From positions 35,699 to 99,698 of the forward strand of contig JASAMV010008662.1 in assembly GCA_030248065.1 (NCBI GenBank): 64,000 nt of DNA, in the 5' to 3' direction. The position numbers were made by a program, and so were the translations under genes. This DNA is from Rhynchonema sp. JSB1_4. Lineage: Eukaryota; Nematoda; Chromadorea; Monhysterida; Xyalidae. Below are positions 35,500 to 47,375 of the stretch, piece by piece; the stretch's first letter is position 1; each line of letters opens with the position of its first letter. A model generated the notes under the pieces. That model was not told the DNA's origin, searched no databases, and saw only the letters and a list, made by a program, of their open reading frames with translations.

Positions 35500-36325
35500 A
35501 AACTGTATTTCTGGGTTCTCGTTTCTTGTTTTGCGTGTATTATACTTGGTTGACTGTAAAATGATTCCCGAGGCAGAGAAAATTACAACAAGTTGATGCC
35601 TGATGTTTCAAGACTGTGTGTTCAACGTTGTATCACAGCGCGCTGTAATGTTTTTCGTCTTGTTTTGTTTGCAATGAATTTTGGCGCTGTACATTGGATT
35701 CGAAAATAAACAAAACTCAGATATACTTGATTTAATGGAATTTTTTGATGAAACGCGTGAATGCACGCCTATGTGAAACATCAAAACAAGTTGGTAAAGA
35801 AGGTACCCAAAGACAGATGTACAGTACATTGTGTTGGCAGTGAATGCCGATTAGCCGTTACAGTGTTACTATGACAAAAAACAGAACACCATTTAGGCGC
35901 ATTAATTGCACGCCATTATTTTATACTAATTGGCCGAAAGCGCGATAGCAATCAAGCGCGCACAATCAATTGTGTTTGCGAATGCTTTAGTGCAAACACG
36001 TTTGATGGTGCTTTCGATAATTCGGCCCAATAACAACATGAACACAGCAATGCCGAACAAAAAGTCAGCGCGTTATCATAATGATTTCAAAATTTCGTCC
36101 ACGAACATCTTCAACAATCCTTCAATAATATCGTCTTCTTTGTTTCTCTCCTTGCTGTCCGTTGTATCAAAGCGAAGAGCGTCGGAATGGTCTGGAACGT
36201 TTTCTTTTAATTTCCGAGAAAAAAGTTGTTCCACAGTAATTGGCCGATTTTGCTCAATTTCCTGTTTTGAAGAAGGAGCATTGCATTCTCAATCTGCTGC
36301 AGTCTGCCTGCTTACAGTGATGCCG
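35500..36325. other. Convergent intergenic region between BAHD1 and the MAM-like gene
   Basis: No exon seen. Two TGAAACATCA decamers lie here in opposite orientations (35601-35610 and 35774-35783). The 3' UTR of the minus-strand gene should extend into it. Confidence 0.4.
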
Positions 36326-39300
36326 CTAACCTGACTTTGCCAGTTCACTGTAATAATCGCGCTCGTAGTCTGAGTCCGGAGCGTCCAGTTCCCGTTGATT
36401 GCTACCCGACCCAGACTGGGACCTATGTAACGCCACGTCATACACCGTGTCGGTCACGCTGTACTGATTCAGCCAGCCAGCACTCTGGTCGTGTTGTAGT
36501 GCCAGAGCTGGGGTGGGACTGAAAACGAAGATTGTGGAATGTAGAAACGCCATGCCAAAAAGCATCAGTTATACAACATTGTATGCATGTGTGACAATAA
36601 TCTCATTTGGATTCAGTATCTTTCAAACACAGGTAGATTACCTGTTTCTCAGTCCAAGCTTCTCCAACTGCTTGATTGGCGACACTGGTGGGATGCTGAA
36701 AATACAAAGATACTACTGTGACGTCCGTTGTTGTGTACCTGGGGGAGTGGCGGACAAAACTGCGGTGGAAAAAACAGCGAGGCAAAAACAACGGACACTC
36801 AACAAGAGTCTAAGCCTTATCCCAAGCCGAAGTCCGAGCTTAAACCTAATGTAGTACACAGATTGTACTTGTGGTGGTTTCTCGTGAAGTGGTTTCTTCA
36901 TAATCATTTGGTATCAGCCAAACCCATCTGTTTTGGCCAAATTTAGCACCTTATATAGCTGCAAGTTCTTTCAAAATTTTGTAATCTTTCAAGTTTAGTG
37001 GCACAAAGTCACTAAACTTTTACATTTAGGCCAAGTAAAGCTAGTAAATTGGCATTTCGGAAGCAGAAAACACCTAAAGTTTTCATTTTTAGCTTCTTGC
37101 TAGCTTATCTTGAAAAAAAACCCTGAAAGCAAACCTGATGCGACGTGGCTGGTGTCCCAAAGTCACGGGCCGTTTTTGCGAATCATCCCTTTTCTTCGAT
37201 CCGACCGTTTTTATCCAGTTTACCGCCGTTTTCTCGGCTCTGATGCGCACTGTGTCGTTCTTATTGCTGCTGGGTGATGTTTCGTTATCATTGGGTTGAG
37301 GCGCTTTCGATGCAGCAGCCACGATGGAAATTTGCTGAAAGTCGGACAGACGAAATCACATGTACTGTACATTACTTCATATTGACTGCGGAAGAACACA
37401 CTGCAAAGCGAATAATTTTTGAAATATTCCTGCTTATTGTATATTTCTACTCATAGATAACCACACCACGGCTATGTGTTGTCTGCTCAATGGTATTATG
37501 TACAATTTCAGCAGTTTTAATTTCGCAGACACCGCGTCAGTGCGATGCGATCTGACCAAATTCATAAATGAACCTCTTGGTTGTTCGTTTCTTCTGGGTA
37601 CCCTGCTTTTTTAGAAGGCTGGAGCTGCACCAGGTCTTCGTCACTCGGGGAACACACCAGATGGTCACGTGACTAAACACCAGTTCCAGTTAAAATCACA
37701 AAATCCACCACATAACAAGACCAACAACCGTACCCTGATCGGTTGAAATTGACTGGCGGACATGACAATTGTTGGCAGAATTGGGATCGGGAACGATGGC
37801 AGAATGGGATGCTGCACTTGCACTTTCACGGGCCTGAACGGGGGGAAGTGCAGATTTTTCCAAGTTTTTGCGAATTTTATACGTTATTGTCCAGTCGTGG
37901 GTACCTGATTAAATAAATAATAGGTCAAATTCCATATGGAGCGCAACAGGTTGCGCTAGGCCAATTGCGTTTGCGCAATGTTTCAAAACAACTCACAATC
38001 TATGCAATGTTTCAGCACAACCACTTTTGGTTGCGCGCAGCTGATTTGCGATTGTGCTTTCGTGGAATTCGACCCAAAAATGTCCTCACATAAAAAAGGT
38101 CGGACGAACTTGATTTTGATCTCATTCTGTTTATCGTCGTCTTCTTCATTCAATCGTTTATGTTTCCCCTCCGCCACGTCCCCCACTGTGTCAGGGACTG
38201 GGGGTGCTGCTGGTGACAAGGGTGCACCGCTCGGAGCGTCCACAAGGGGTCTGCAATGGGGATTGCACATTGAGTATAGTTGTCTTAAAAAGCTTTCGAA
38301 AATAATGCTAAGCGCAGGCTTCTGGTTTGTAAAACCAGCTCGCAAGTATGTATTCTGCGGTCGCCTGGTCATTTAGTTACGCACCTGATGATGACCCGGT
38401 GCACAGGCCGTCTGCAAAACTGATAAAAATGGGCAGCCAAAAACATGATCCCAAAACCAAAAATCGCATTGTAGCATGACCGGGATGATAACAGCCGACA
38501 GTCGTATAGCTGTGCCAATTTATGGGTATATAGCACAACAATCAAACACATTGAGTTGTGCAGCAATGCGTTTTTATTTTTTGTCGCGGTGTCAACATGC
38601 TTTCACAAATCGCACCATCGTCGTTAGAATCAGAATATGCACATATCAGCAGGCCACCTGACCGCACGAATAACGCGTATATGCATGAAATATCTGAACA
38701 CCCACCTAAACGTGACGGCTGGCGCAAAATCCGGAGAATTCGGGGGCGGATAGCTGGGTGGCAGCATTGTAGACAGCGGCAGAAAACCTGCGAACTATAC
38801 GTGTTCTGTGGACTGAATTTTTTTCACATGCCATTGGTGTGCCCTTTTTGAATATTCATTCTTTTGAAGGCAACACAAGATTCTGATGAGAGCCAAAGTA
38901 CTGTTCAAATTTGTTCACCCGCGCAAATTGTTTCACTGACAAAGAGTCCGTATCGCACGCACCTTTGTGTTCAATGCCGCCATCAAATTGATTTCCCGCG
39001 CTCAGTCCATGCACGTCAACATTGTCGATGCCAATCAGGTCGTACGGCGTGTGCAACTCGGACGCAACCAGCAGCACCTACAGTAATCCGAGAAACAGTA
39101 GCAACGTAACCTCAATTGATACATCCATGTCTTTGCTGGCGGACTGTAAACCGGCATTAAGCCACAAGTAAAGTACAGCGGTCTGCCGATTTAGCGAAAG
39201 CACCTGGGGTTCGAGTTTGGAGGAGGCACTTTTTTGTTGATCAAGGGTTTTGGTTTCTACTTTTTTCAACATAACGTTATGTATTGATAGTATTTTGGTC

Positions 39301-40294
39301 GCACAATGACTTTATAAGAATTGGTCAAATTTTTTCCTGAATCGTGAAGCAGGATAGTGACGGGGCAATGACGTTGCGTAGCGCGATCACACACAAAGAA
39401 TGCAATCAGTAAAATGTTTCATACCCGCAGCAACGTGGGTGCTGTGCTGGATTATTTTCAGATGAAAATGTTTTATGAGAATCACAAATAGCACACTGGT
39501 TACGAGTGACTGAACGTGAAAATCAGGGTTGATTTGATGAATTCTTGTATGATCATTGTGCGACCAATAACATACGGGTGCGGGCAGGCGCAGGCACATT
39601 GCTGGCATGAGGGCTGGTTTGACTATGATTTGGTATATCGAACAGGCTCAATAAAATCCGTGAATATTTATGTCCATGCATTGGTATTGGTGGCACAATG
39701 ACCATATAAGAATTTATCAAATCAACCCTGATTTTCACGTTCTGTCACGCTTAACCACTGTGCTATTTGTAATTCTCACAAAACATTTTAAGCTGAAAAT
39801 ATAAAATGGCAGATCAACCACGTTGCCGCAGGTCTGAAACATTCTCTTTACAACGTGTTTTGTGTGCAATCACGCAACACAACGTCACTGCCCCGTCACT
39901 GTTCCGCTTTACGATTCAGGAAAAAAATTTGACCAATTCTTATAAAGTCATTGTGCGACCAATACATAACTGAGTGGAGCTGCTGCTTACTCACTGTAAT
40001 ATGCAATCACAGCTTCATCCCCGCATACAAACTCCAAGCCAAAATCCGCCGCTCATAACTTATTTACTGTTAACCCCACCAGCAAAACAGGGACGACAAT
40101 TTCTCACGAAAAACAACTGCCGGCGATTTGAGACAATTCAGCACAACCTGATTTGTACCTTTTGAGGGACATACCCTATAATTGCTATCCCTTGGCGGTA
40201 TGGTCACCACCCTGGCTGTCCAGGACTGTGGTCCGGGTCCGGTGACCTGGTCATAGCAGATCAGTCTCGTCGAGTCAACCGGTTCAATGCATGT
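36326..40294 (-). CDS. Single-pass membrane protein with MAM-like ectodomain (partial model)
   Basis: Probable minus-strand exons: 40294-40175, 39077-38963, 38509-38385 (start uncertain), 38250 to about 38030, 37334-37135 and 36518-36326 (stop). The first two join in phase to give SWTARVVTIPPRDSNYR then VLLVASELH and DLIGIDNV, the layout of the last strands of a MAM domain (extracellular adhesion module). The third supplies a hydrophobic stretch, AIFGFGIMFLAAHFYQF, followed by RRPVHRVIIR, like a TM helix and stop-transfer. The last three are a polar tail ending YERDYYSELAKSG. Phases agree between exons 1-2, 3-4 and 5-6 as listed. The second and third do not join, so at least one exon is missing there. 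Upstream ectodomain exons and the signal peptide were not found. The last-but-one to last junction is the most secure part. Confidence 0.5.
39292..39569. mobile_element. TATTGGTCGCACAATGAC MITE, copy 2 (inverted)
   Basis: Full-length inverted relative of 6869-7147. It lies in an intron of the MAM-like gene and is followed 115 bp later by another copy in the opposite orientation, so the pair itself can fold back. Confidence 0.8.
39685..39964. mobile_element. TATTGGTCGCACAATGAC MITE, copy 3
   Basis: Direct-orientation full-length copy, very similar to 6869-7147. Shared block GTTGCCGCAGGTCTGAAAC. Confidence 0.8.
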
Positions 40295-40574
40295 CTGAAA
40301 CATTATGTTTAAATTGGAGGAATCAATTTCTGTAGATGCTATGACTTTCGCTCAAATCATAACCTTCAGCACACAACCATAGACACGGAGATGGCAAGCG
40401 GTCTGATGCTACGCGCATATGTACATATATCAGAATTCTGTGATGGAAAAGAACAGGTGCGGAATAATAACGCTTCCCATGAGGAGCTGATCGTAGTGGT
40501 GCAGCTTGTGGCCAGCATCATCGCGCACTATTTCGGTGAAAGGTCATCTAAGATGCAGTGGGGAACACCATGTA

Positions 40575-41601
40575 CTAAGGTGCCCCCCCCCCCCCCCCCC
40601 CCGCAGGGGCGGCCGCCCCTCCTTCCAATAAAAACCCATCTCTGCCCGGCGCGCGCGCGTGGGTTTGGGTGGGGGGCGCCCCACCACCCCTGGCCGGGGG
40701 GGGGGGGGCGCCCCCCCGCGCCCGGGGGGGGGGTACCAACCTACCCATTAAAAAAAAAAAAATTTTTTTCTCCCCCCCCCCCCCCCTTCTTCTCTTTTAC
40801 CCCCCCCCCCTCCCTTTAAAAAAAGTATGATTTTTCGGGGCCGGGGCTGGGGCATTAAAATAACCAACCCCCTCTCCCCCCCCCCCCCCCCCCCCCCCCC
40901 CAACGAAAAAACGAAGAACTAGTTCCTTCCTAAAACCAAAACACAAGGCACTTACATTTTTAAAAGATTTATACCCCACCTCCTCGTTCCTCCCCCCCTC
41001 CCCCTCTATAAAAACCACCTCCCCGCTCCCCCCCCCCCCCCCCCCCTTCCCCACCCCACCCTAGTTTGCCCCCCAGAGGCAGAGGGGGGGGAATTGGAAG
41101 GGGGGGGGGGGGGGTGGGGGGGTAGGGGGGTAGATAGTTCTTTCGAGCCAGCGCCGGCGCGGCGTCCCCGGTTCAAACTTTACCTTTTACTTTTTTTTTA
41201 TTTTTATTTTTTCCCCCTTTCTCCCTCCCCCCGCGCCCCCCCCCCCCCACCCCCCCCCCCCCCCCCCCCTCCCCCCCTCCCCCCCCTCCCCTTTCCCCCC
41301 CTCTCACCCATCCCCCCCCCCTCACTCCTCACTTCACCACTCCCTCTCCCTGATAAATAATTACCTCCCCCCCCCCCCCCCCCCCCCCCTCGGTGTGCTC
41401 GTTTCCGCGTTCCTCTTTTCCCTCCCCCCCCCCCCCCCCCCCCCCCCCCCTCCTCCTCCCTCTTCCTCCTTCACTTTACTTCACTCGCTCGCCTCGCTGC
41501 TGCAGCTTACCTTCCCCCCCTCCTTTTTTACTTAATTTAATCAATCCCACACCTGCTATTTTTATTTTGTTAATTGTTTTGTTTTTTTTTTTTTTTTTTT
41601 T
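40575..41601. repeat. Homopolymer-rich low-complexity block
   Basis: Long C runs (10-22 nt), G runs, A and T runs and CCTCCC mixtures. Composition is unlike all neighbouring DNA. Apparent proline- or glycine-rich open frames here are compositional artefacts. It may be genuine low-complexity DNA or low-quality assembled sequence. Confidence 0.7.
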
Positions 41602-41615
41602 CTTCCCCTGCTTTC

Positions 41616-43622
41616 TTATGTATGAGTGGTGCGGGTTCCGTGCTGTTCGGTGTTCAAAGAACCACCACGCGTAACAGCTGTTACTATCCTTCCGTCGGGT
41701 CTAGACGACAGAACGAGTTCCACCGGAATAGACATTATCGACGGGCGTTTCACATCCCCTTCGAAATGACCCAATCGGAGATTGTAGTCAGCCATCCTCA
41801 ACTCTCCCTCCGGTTCGAAGTATACACACTTCACGATCGGTTCGTACAGTACGTCGTACTCACGTTTCTGTTTAGTTTGGTTGGGACCTCCAGTAGCACT
41901 TTCAGGCGTGCCACAGCCTGTTTCATCCTGTTGGCTGCTCATACACTCTTCAACTGAGGCACCATGCCACAGGGATCGCGTCTTTCCGACTGGCACTATA
42001 CGCATCGACACACTGACGGTGTGCGACTGCACTGGGTAGTCCAGTTCGGGTAGGTCGGAGTACCGTGTGCGTTCTCTGAGCGCATTCTCAAGCACATTCG
42101 GCATGGACAACATCGGGTCCTCATTCCGACACATATCGTTGTATAATCCACAAGTCACGGGTTCGGAACCCTCTTGCAGTGGCATGCCCGGACTGTGGCG
42201 GTCTCCATATGGTAGCACTCGTATCGGCACTCGGTTATCGAGTATCTCGCCCCACAGGTCAAACAATTGACGCGTCTTGGCGGATCTCGGATCCCGTGCG
42301 CTCTCGATCTCACACAATCCGCGAACCTCGGCGAGACACCGGCCATCAAACTCGCACAAAGGCTCATACGTCAGCGATATCACGTTCAAATACTCCGAAA
42401 TCCTGGATGCAAGCAATCGATCATGCGGTAGCTCTCCCGCATACAACCATTTCAACAGATGGTCACTGTATCGGTGCGTGGTGAACACAATGTCAACCAC
42501 TTCTTCATGCAACTGCCACGGTTCAGCGAACCTGGGTGCATTCAACCAATCCTCTTGCCACGATACCTCGAGTATCTGGTCTTCATCGAGCTCCTTCTGT
42601 GAGTACAGATCGAGCACGTTCTCCCTGGTCGATTCTGACTCAGACTGATACCTTTCACGGATCCGTGTGCGTCCGGAATCCGTATTCGAACTCACGTATC
42701 GGTCCTGTCGCGCCTGTTGCGCTCGTCCGGCTTTCTGCCCTTGCGACACTCGTCCAGTGTCCTGCCCTTTCACTCCCGGCTCTTTGGCCGCACAACTCTC
42801 ATGCGCCTTATGCGCCCTTTCCTCTTTCGGACCCTCCGGTCCCTCCTTCGCGTGGGCTCCCTGCCCTTCCTTCACACGGGCTTTCTGCCCCTCCGTTGTA
42901 CGATCCTGTCTCTCTTCCACTCGGACTCCATGTCCCTTCTCCGCACGGATCTCCTGCGCCCTGCGCGCCCGTGCTTCCTTCAACCATTCATCGTACAACA
43001 CCTGCGCCCGCAGCGCCTGTTGAGCACTCAAAAGCTCCGTCCGCCTGGACCCAGCATGGAACCCCTGCGCTTCCTGCGCTTGTCCAGCTCTAATGTCCGG
43101 TCGGTACACATTTCCATCCGTCTGTCGAACATCAGCTAGCTCTGACCGCACGGACCTAGCGTGGAACTCCTGCGCCGCCTGCGCCTGTCCAGCTTTCGTG
43201 TCCGGTCGGTACACGTGCCTAGCTGACTGATCCGATCGACCACAGTTGCGGTCCCCTGACTGATCGGTAGCCGCGCTCCAGCGGTCTTTGAACTGAGTGA
43301 CTCCCGCATCCGACCCCTGGTCCTTCGACTTACGGTCGATGCATTCCGAAAACCCAAAAGCATGGTTCTCGATAAATGAAACATCACTGTCACTCTCATC
43401 ATCATCCCAGAACTTCCACTCGGTCCCTCCGCGACCGATGGACAACACTGACTCGCCCGACTGACCTATCCATCCGCCTGTCTGATCTCCTTGCCTCGGC
43501 GGACTGCTGCGGTCATCGGCGGTTCTCGTCCGGAAACTGTCGTCCGGCATTGTCTTGTTCGACCGGGAATTGACGTCCGGCATTGGTTTGCGACGAACGA
43601 ATTCGCCGACTGAAGAATGCAT
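41616..43622 (-). CDS. Intronless 668-residue protein of unknown function (retrogene or gag-like candidate)
   Basis: A single open frame of 668 codons, far longer than chance, in a window where other genes have short exons. Residues about 1-130 are polar. About 133-205 hold two copies of a 35-40 residue unit (VYRPDTKAGQAQAAQEFHAR and VYRPDIRAGQAQEAQGFHAG). About 205-320 are charged low-complexity (KEGQGAHAKEGPEGPKEE). From about 330 a folded-looking region follows (LYSQKELDEDQILEVSWQED, LLKWLYAGELPHDRLL). No recognised catalytic motif. The TAA stop is followed after 14 nt by a 20-nt A run on the coding strand. Five GCGAATCAATCAAGC copies lie just upstream. Lack of introns plus the A run suggest a retrocopy or a retroelement gag without its pol; neither is proven. 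Confidence 0.6.
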   Translation of the reverse strand: MHSSVGEFVRRKPMPDVNSRSNKTMPDDSFRTRTADDRSSPPRQGDQTGGWIGQSGESVLSIGRGGTEWKFWDDDESDSDVSFIENHAFGFSECIDRKSKDQGSDAGVTQFKDRWSAATDQSGDRNCGRSDQSARHVYRPDTKAGQAQAAQEFHARSVRSELADVRQTDGNVYRPDIRAGQAQEAQGFHAGSRRTELLSAQQALRAQVLYDEWLKEARARRAQEIRAEKGHGVRVEERQDRTTEGQKARVKEGQGAHAKEGPEGPKEERAHKAHESCAAKEPGVKGQDTGRVSQGQKAGRAQQARQDRYVSSNTDSGRTRIRERYQSESESTRENVLDLYSQKELDEDQILEVSWQEDWLNAPRFAEPWQLHEEVVDIVFTTHRYSDHLLKWLYAGELPHDRLLASRISEYLNVISLTYEPLCEFDGRCLAEVRGLCEIESARDPRSAKTRQLFDLWGEILDNRVPIRVLPYGDRHSPGMPLQEGSEPVTCGLYNDMCRNEDPMLSMPNVLENALRERTRYSDLPELDYPVQSHTVSVSMRIVPVGKTRSLWHGASVEECMSSQQDETGCGTPESATGGPNQTKQKREYDVLYEPIVKCVYFEPEGELRMADYNLRLGHFEGDVKRPSIMSIPVELVLSSRPDGRIVTAVTRGGSLNTEQHGTRTTHT

Positions 43623-43629
43623 CGGTGCT

Positions 43630-43881
43630 GCGAATCAATCAAGCCACACCGATGAGTCGACGCGCGAATCAATCAAGCTTGTCGACGGATTAGTACCGAG
43701 GTTGCGAATCAATCAAGCTTCCCCGGACCGAAGTTGCGAATCAATCAAGCGTCTTCGGTACCTGATCTAGAAAATCTGCAAAAGCTGGAAGTCCCAGTCA
43801 GGTTAGGTTAGGTACATAAATATATAATACATGCAATAGGACGAATCACAAGCCAAAACCAACGTTGCGAATCAATCAAGC
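43630..43881. promoter_or_regulatory. Five-copy 15-mer array upstream of the intronless gene
   Basis: GCGAATCAATCAAGC occurs exactly at 43630-43644, 43664-43678, 43704-43718, 43736-43750 and 43867-43881, all on the same strand. Spacing is irregular (30-130 bp) and flanks differ (GTTGCGAATC precedes three). It begins 8 bp upstream of the minus-strand ATG, so on that strand it is a 5' leader or promoter array. The function is inferred from position. Confidence 0.6.
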
Positions 43882-44400
43882 GTCGAAGGTTTTTTATTGG
43901 CCTGGAGACGAACGACCTTTTCCAATAGTAGGTCACTGTGGGTATGGCGGAAGATTTGAGTCTAACTACTAAAAGTGAAGATTGCTTATATAGTTTTTGG
44001 GACGTAGTGTCTAAGGATACATCACACACATAAGGTATGGATTATAAAAACAAGAAATATTACTGCACGCAAAGTATGCAAATTTACCATACGACACACG
44101 CAAACAAGGAGAGACTTAATCCCTCACTCGAACGATCGCTAACCACTTCATAACGAACGTTCACACAACACAGTCACGCAAGGGAACATCTACCGAACTG
44201 CTCATTACGCAGGTTGACTCGCCTGCACGCATAGTGCTTTCCGGACTGACTTCGGAACCGACCAATCACAGTACCGGTCTACTTATGTCCCTTGACTTCA
44301 CGTGTCCCTCACGTGTCGTATTCCAAACGACAACTTGGATACTTACGCGTCCGCGTAAACTCTAACCATGAAGTATCATGGATATCTTCTTGCTATGTAA
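43882..44400. other. Intergenic spacer
   Basis: No gene or repeat boundary recognised between the 15-mer array and the A-rich block. Confidence 0.4.
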
Positions 44401-44404
44401 AGAC

Positions 44405-44451
44405 AAACCCCACCCCCCCCCAACCCCAAAAAACAAAAACCAAAAAAAAAA

Positions 44452-44489
<38 letters not shown>

Positions 44490-44501
44490 CCCCCCCCCCA
44501 C
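44405..44501. repeat. Poly-A/poly-C low-complexity block
   Basis: C9 followed by an A run of about 45 nt with a few interruptions and then C13. With 40575-41601 it brackets the intronless gene on both sides. Confidence 0.75.
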
Positions 44502-47375
44502 CACATTGCGTTGGCTGAGTTCACTTTGCACAGGGTGCGTGTTGTTTCAGACATACAAAAAACGCCGGTCTAAAATACCCCATATTTTTATTCAAGAAAA
44601 GGTATTGATTTGCTTTGTGAATGTCTAACTGATGCCCAATTAGGCACAAATGACGGAAAGCTGTCTGTCAAACAACAAAAACTAACCTCAAAGAAGTGGA
44701 GCAAAACAAACAAAAGCAACATAAAATTGCTCGAAATATGACACAAACAGTAAAGGGGTTGTAATTGGTGGATCATCATTATTGTACCCCCTGTCATGTA
44801 CTCAACCCCCATGCCAATCTTGTGATACAATAACCGGCCATGCGTTTGCTTTGCCTCACTGGCCTGAGCTTTTCCGGGCACCCAACCACGGGTGCTTGGG
44901 TGTTCTCGAAACACATGTGCTCTGAATTTTTCAGTCAGGGGTATAAGTTACAGTGCAGGCTGCAGCTTTGGGTAAATTATGCACGTACGCGTGCAGCACG
45001 AGTGCGTATGAGTATGCACGCACGCCTTTGACGCTTGCGAACGCAATTGCATGACCACCCAGTGGTGCACGCGCAATGCATGCATACTTCCCACGCGTGC
45101 TGCAGGCGCAAAAGGCAGAATTCACCCAGGAGTTTCAGCTGGTACTGTACATTGAGGTTCTAAAATTGTATTTTGTCAGTGCGCCTTAAAAAGATAGCCG
45201 TTTGAGGAGAATTTGCAAAAATATTGCGCCCGTGTTGTGCGAACATCAACCTGTAAACTGTTGGAATTGTTGCACTCCATTAGCGTTGATCATTTCCAGT
45301 GACCAAAATAAGATTAAAATATACTTCGATCTGATTTCTTTATTGTGACTTTTGCATTTTTTTAAAAGCTTTTGTTTGCATTTTTCAATATTGCTGCGCT
45401 ATTCTGCTGTCATTTTTCTCCTGGTTTTCTCTGACTTTTATCACCCCGCCTGGGATGAATCAACCACAATAGAGTAACAAACACAGCACCGAAACTCCGC
45501 CCACTTGATCCTGAATTGTTCATCCAATACAGTGCACGGTTGGCTATTCCTTTTGCCAGTGCTTGCTATATTTTTGTATGATCCTCGCACAATATGGCAA
45601 AACTCAATTTCGTTTCAAGTCAGTCTGTTTGTTAGCTGCTGTACCACAACTGCATGACCCACTCCCCCAAGCCGCACAAATGTGAACCTAATCTATGTGG
45701 CCTCTGGGTCTGTGGAACGGAAAACCAGATGTTACGACCGTTTTTCGATAAATAGCCATTTTGACATCAGAAGGGCTGAATACACAGCGATAGCAAAGGT
45801 CTCTATTCATCTTTTCGCCTGCTTGAATGTTTTTTCTGCAGATTCTTTTGTTGGGTACGCTGCCTGATAATTTTTGTTGTTGATGTCCGATTTTTATATT
45901 TTTAATGCTTGGGTTGCGATACATAAAATGTTCATCAATATTTATGCACCCAAGAACCACACCCGTAATTTTATTCCCAGTTTTGCATTATGAGGCAATT
46001 CAGACCATTTACTCTCACATTGTATTCTTTCTGTATCACATTTTTTTGTTGAATTATCCCTCCACAAATGGTCCATTTTTATTTTCTGTTTGCAACGCGC
46101 ATTTCATAATTTTTACGCCCGCGCGTGTGGACTTGTTCCAAAATTTGGCGGTTTATTTCTTCACATGTTTCCACCACGACATAAAAATTGAGCAGATTTG
46201 AGCAAACTTTCATTGTTACATACTCCACAAGGAGGAACACCAACAGCATTTTTTAATCCTGGGAAATGTCAACCCAACCATGTCACTATGTGTCACGCGA
46301 TGTTATACCCAAAAACCACTTTTTGGCATATTCCTTTTAGCTGGAATTCTCAATTTCGCACAAATATTGTATGTAATTTCACACTTGAGCTGGCGTGCCT
46401 TAACCACTGCAGGTGGTATAGTTCAATTGATTTTTTTCCTTTTTCCTTGGGATGAAATTCCCGAAAAAAAGCTCTCGACAAACAATATTTGATTAATTTT
46501 TTGCCCGTTATCCAATCTCGTAAGGTGTCAACGACCTGAGGCTCAAACAAAAATGTTTATATATCGGCTAAAAAATAATACATTGAAAATATTGGCGTTC
46601 TTTTGTTGTTCTAATAAATTGAACGCATCAGGTTACAGTATAATACCATAATGTTCTGTTTCGCTTGCGCAATTAATTAAAATTTCTGTCCCCGCATTGT
46701 ATGCAAAACACTCCCCAGTTCCAGTTCCACTGTTTGGTTCGAGAACCTTTTTTACGCATTTTATTTTTCTGGGCGGAGCTTTACAATGCGAAAAAAAGCA
46801 TTATATTTTCCTCAACCACCGTTTGTTTCTGAGACTGGTCACAATCTTTTCTACTCTTTTTCATATTTATTTTTAAAATCTGGGTTCAAATCTCTCTGTT
46901 TTCAGATAAATTCAGTTTATAACCATATGCGTGCAACATGAAGCGTTCCACATGGATTCAACGGTGCTGCTATCTTCTTGTCATACTTCATACGATGGTG
47001 GGTTTGATGATGTTTCATACGCTCGTGCGTTTTGTCAGCAGATCTGTCCTGCTTTAAGCGGTGCTGCTTCACGCGAGCGTAAAACCGCAATGTTAAAGAG
47101 TGCTTTTCGGGCTGATGCATTATAGGATACTGACGATGACCTGGTGCACAGCCCAAACGACGAAACAGAGGTCGCGAAGCAGGCACAAGGAAAATACGCT
47201 CAGTAATTAAGTGTGTGAATGAGCGAAAAAAGTGCATCAAAAGCATGGTTATCCGCTTCCGAATCTTGTTCATGCTCAACAGGGACAAGCAAGAAGTCAG
47301 ACTATAAAATAATTTTTAATTTCTCCCCAACAAGAATGAACACAAGTCCAGTGAAACATCACTTTGTTTTTGCAG
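44502..47375. other. Region upstream of the first recognised Jagged exon
   Basis: The Jagged promoter, 5' UTR and signal-peptide exon should lie here or further left, but no candidate with a hydrophobic start and a phase-0 donor was convincing. About 44980-45150 has GCACGCGTGC-type alternating DNA and ends GGTACTGTAC, a possible decayed relative of the 844-1048 element. Confidence 0.4.

Noticed and set aside
36713..36907. Hydrophobic minus-strand segment (LLLSVRCFCLAVFSTAVLS) as an exon of the MAM-like gene
   Set aside because: Its phases do not fit; 37135 joins directly to 36518 in phase without it.
39078..39272. MDVSIEVTLLLFLGLL as a signal peptide
   Set aside because: It runs into TAG, which is the acceptor of the 39077 exon. 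It reads as intron sequence.
40391..41674. Proline- and glycine-rich open frames
   Set aside because: Produced by homopolymer runs; no sign of selection for protein.
46280..46400. Signal-like stretch LFGIFLLAGILNFAQILYV as the missing Jagged first exon
   Set aside because: The nearest donor (TT|GTATGT) is in phase 2, whereas the 47376 exon needs phase 0.
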